Shown here piece after piece: positions 33,488 to 34,670 of a stretch of DNA of 34,670 nt. Numbering within the stretch: position 1 is the stretch's first letter; each line of letters opens with the position of its first letter. Source of the stretch: CANHVK01 sp044232905 (GTDB lineage: Bacteria; Bacteroidota; Bacteroidia; Flavobacteriales_D; Crocinitomicaceae); assembly GCA_044232905.1 (NCBI GenBank), contig JBIIKZ010000017.1, positions 1-34,670 of the forward strand. Direction: 5' to 3'. Under the pieces are notes generated by a model that did not search any database, was not told the origin of the DNA, and saw only the letters and a list, made by a program, of their open reading frames with translations. A program made the translations under genes and the position numbers.

Positions 33488-33561
33488 GGTCTTGTGGCCG
33501 AGCGGCTAGGCACCGGTCTGCAAAACCGTCTACAGCGGTTCGAATCCGCTCGAGACCTCCA
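33488..33561 (+). tRNA. tRNA-Cys(GCA)
   Basis: A 74-base tRNA with encoded CCA. The acceptor stem GGTCTTG pairs with CGAGACC (one G-T), the D-arm is GCCGAGCGGCTAGGC, the anticodon loop is CTGCAAA (anticodon GCA), and the T-arm AGCGG-TTCGAAT-CCGCT is perfect. The outermost pair of the anticodon stem is a C-T mismatch (CCGGT against ACCGT), which is minor. A single tRNA with its own promoter and terminator. Confidence 0.96.
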
Positions 33562-33573
33562 AATTTGTGAGGG

Positions 33574-33601
33574 AACCCCGACTGAAAAGTTGGGGTTTTT
33601 T
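33574..33601 (+). terminator. Intrinsic terminator of tRNA-Cys
   Basis: AACCCCGACT pairs with AGTTGGGGTT (10 bp, one wobble), GAAA tetraloop, followed by T6. It begins 12 bases after the tRNA CCA end. Confidence 0.93.
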
Positions 33602-33713
33602 GTTTTTTTAAAATGTCAACAACATAAGTTATTCAACGCATAACCTTAATAACAAAATGCTGTAATAAGTAATGAATAAATAAGATTAATATACATTTAC
33701 AAAAAATGTATAC

Positions 33714-34511
33714 ATGAAAACACTATTATTCTTTTGCATATTAATAAGCACTTTTTCTTTTAGTCAAGATACTATCACTAAACGCAATTCAAAAAATAAA
33801 GGAACCTTCTTTGTGTATTGGGGGTGGAATCGTGAAGCATATACCAATTCAGACATTCATTTTCAAGGAACAAATTACGATTTTACTTTACAAGATGTAC
33901 AAGCAAAAGATAGACAAAGTGCCTTTGCATTTGATACCTATTTTAAAAGTGTAACGATACCACAATATAATTTAAGAATTGGTTATTATATCAATGAAAA
34001 ATATTCTGTTTCATTTGGTGCTGACCATATGAAATATGTCATGGTAGGTACTCAAAAAACAACAATTGATGGAAAAATTTCAACGAGTACTGGTTATGAT
34101 GGAACATATGCAAACGCACCATTTACCATTGAACCTAAATTTCTACTATTTGAACATACCGATGGGTTAAATTATTTAAACCTAGAATTACGTAGACAAG
34201 ATAAACTATACCAATACAAAAAAATAAGTATCAATTTTATAGAAGGGGTTGGTGCTGGAATTCTACTACCACGTACAAATACTACCTTATTAGGATTTCC
34301 AAGGTATGATCAATTTCATTTAGCAGGTTTTGGACTAGGAGCAATGGTTGGATTAAATGTAGAATTCTGTAATCGCTTTTTTATTCAATCAGAAGTTAAA
34401 ACTGGATACATTAATATGCCTGACATACGAACTACAATGCATGTGGAAGATAAAGCATCACAACAATTTGGTTGGATACAAGGAAATATAGTTTTTGGAG
34501 TTCGACTTTAG
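33714..34511 (+). CDS. Secreted outer-membrane beta-barrel-like protein of unknown function
   Basis: A 265-residue protein with a clear signal peptide (MKTLLFFCILISTFSFSQ, cleavage after SFS-Q or nearby). The mature part has alternating aromatic and glycine strands (YNLRIGYYINEKYSVSFGADHMKYVM, INFIEGVGAGILLP, GLGAMVGLNVEFCNRFFIQSEVKTGYI) and ends in a final strand, IQGNIVFGVRL, as in outer-membrane barrels. I do not recognise a specific family. It is monocistronic, following the tRNA-Cys terminator. Confidence 0.8.
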   Translation: MKTLLFFCILISTFSFSQDTITKRNSKNKGTFFVYWGWNREAYTNSDIHFQGTNYDFTLQDVQAKDRQSAFAFDTYFKSVTIPQYNLRIGYYINEKYSVSFGADHMKYVMVGTQKTTIDGKISTSTGYDGTYANAPFTIEPKFLLFEHTDGLNYLNLELRRQDKLYQYKKISINFIEGVGAGILLPRTNTTLLGFPRYDQFHLAGFGLGAMVGLNVEFCNRFFIQSEVKTGYINMPDIRTTMHVEDKASQQFGWIQGNIVFGVRL

Positions 34512-34514
34512 TGA

Positions 34515-34536
34515 CTGATTTGAATTAACAAATCAG
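34515..34536. repeat. Small perfect hairpin after the last gene
   Basis: CTGATTTG and CAAATCAG form an 8-bp perfect stem with an AATTAA loop, three bases after the stop. There is no T-tract, so it may be a weak or factor-dependent terminator. The remaining 134 bases to the window end are AT-rich and I see nothing coding in them. Confidence 0.55.
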
Positions 34537-34670
34537 GGAAGTTATACACAATGCTTAAAAAACAATAATAATAATTCGCCTAAAATAAGGAATCGAAGAA
34601 AAAGATATGGATAGTAAATAAGATTTAAATGTTAATTACTGTTGAAAGAAACTAAAAAATAAAGCTTGCA

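Noticed and set aside
34542..34550. TTATACACA, a DnaA-box-like 9-mer near the window end
   Set aside because: A single copy in AT-rich sequence. No cluster of boxes or origin-type AT tract was seen.

Overview
The window is AT-rich chromosomal DNA from a member of the Bacteroidota, most likely order Flavobacteriales. The pointers are a DUF4271-hemD pair, a DUF4175 coiled-coil protein beside ybeY-mnmG, the long three-domain form of IspG, and -7 elements of the Bacteroidota type (TAnnTTTG) ahead of several genes. The family is not certain; Crocinitomicaceae (Fluviicola-like) is a guess from recalled gene content. It is mostly core housekeeping sequence. I saw no prophage, CRISPR array, transposase gene or toxin cluster.

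Layout. 1-801 (-): 3' part of a glutaryl-CoA-dehydrogenase-like acyl-CoA dehydrogenase, cut by the window edge. 1039-6957 (+): DUF4271 membrane protein, hemD, a class A penicillin-binding protein, and the two subunits of a succinyl-CoA:3-ketoacid CoA-transferase, with a small four-helix-bundle gene inserted between the subunits. 7002-11349 (-): a tight five-gene unit reading LtaS-like phosphotransferase, lipid kinase, DinB/DUF1569-like protein, small CxxC membrane protein, methyltransferase. 11528-12803 (+): AIM24/TIGR00266 protein and rpiB. 12800-16122 (-): lepA-tadA-acyltransferase. 16317-19958 (+): a very large NtrY-like sensor kinase. 20096-21639 (-): fatty acid desaturase and an S4-domain protein. 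21828-23750 (+): ispG. 23908-30914 (-): DUF4175 protein, RsbW-like ATPase, ybeY, mnmG and a methyltransferase. 31244-34511 (+): gltX, folB, tRNA-Cys and an outer-membrane-type protein.

The most notable signal lies between and inside these genes. Two 16-base palindromes matching the ParB-binding site parS sit on both sides of mnmG, one exact and one with 15 of 16 bases. A third 15-of-16 match lies inside the sensor-kinase gene. mnmG (gidA) is a classical origin neighbour, so this segment is probably close to oriC and part of a ParB-loading region. That is an inference; no parA, parB or dnaA is in the window.

Other non-coding structure includes a dispersed palindromic repeat (four arms, two of them paired as a 122-bp MITE-like unit), a 54-bp hairpin between lepA and the sensor kinase, several clear intrinsic terminators, and an IVP-type insertion between scoA and scoB whose gene appears to carry a one-base frameshift.
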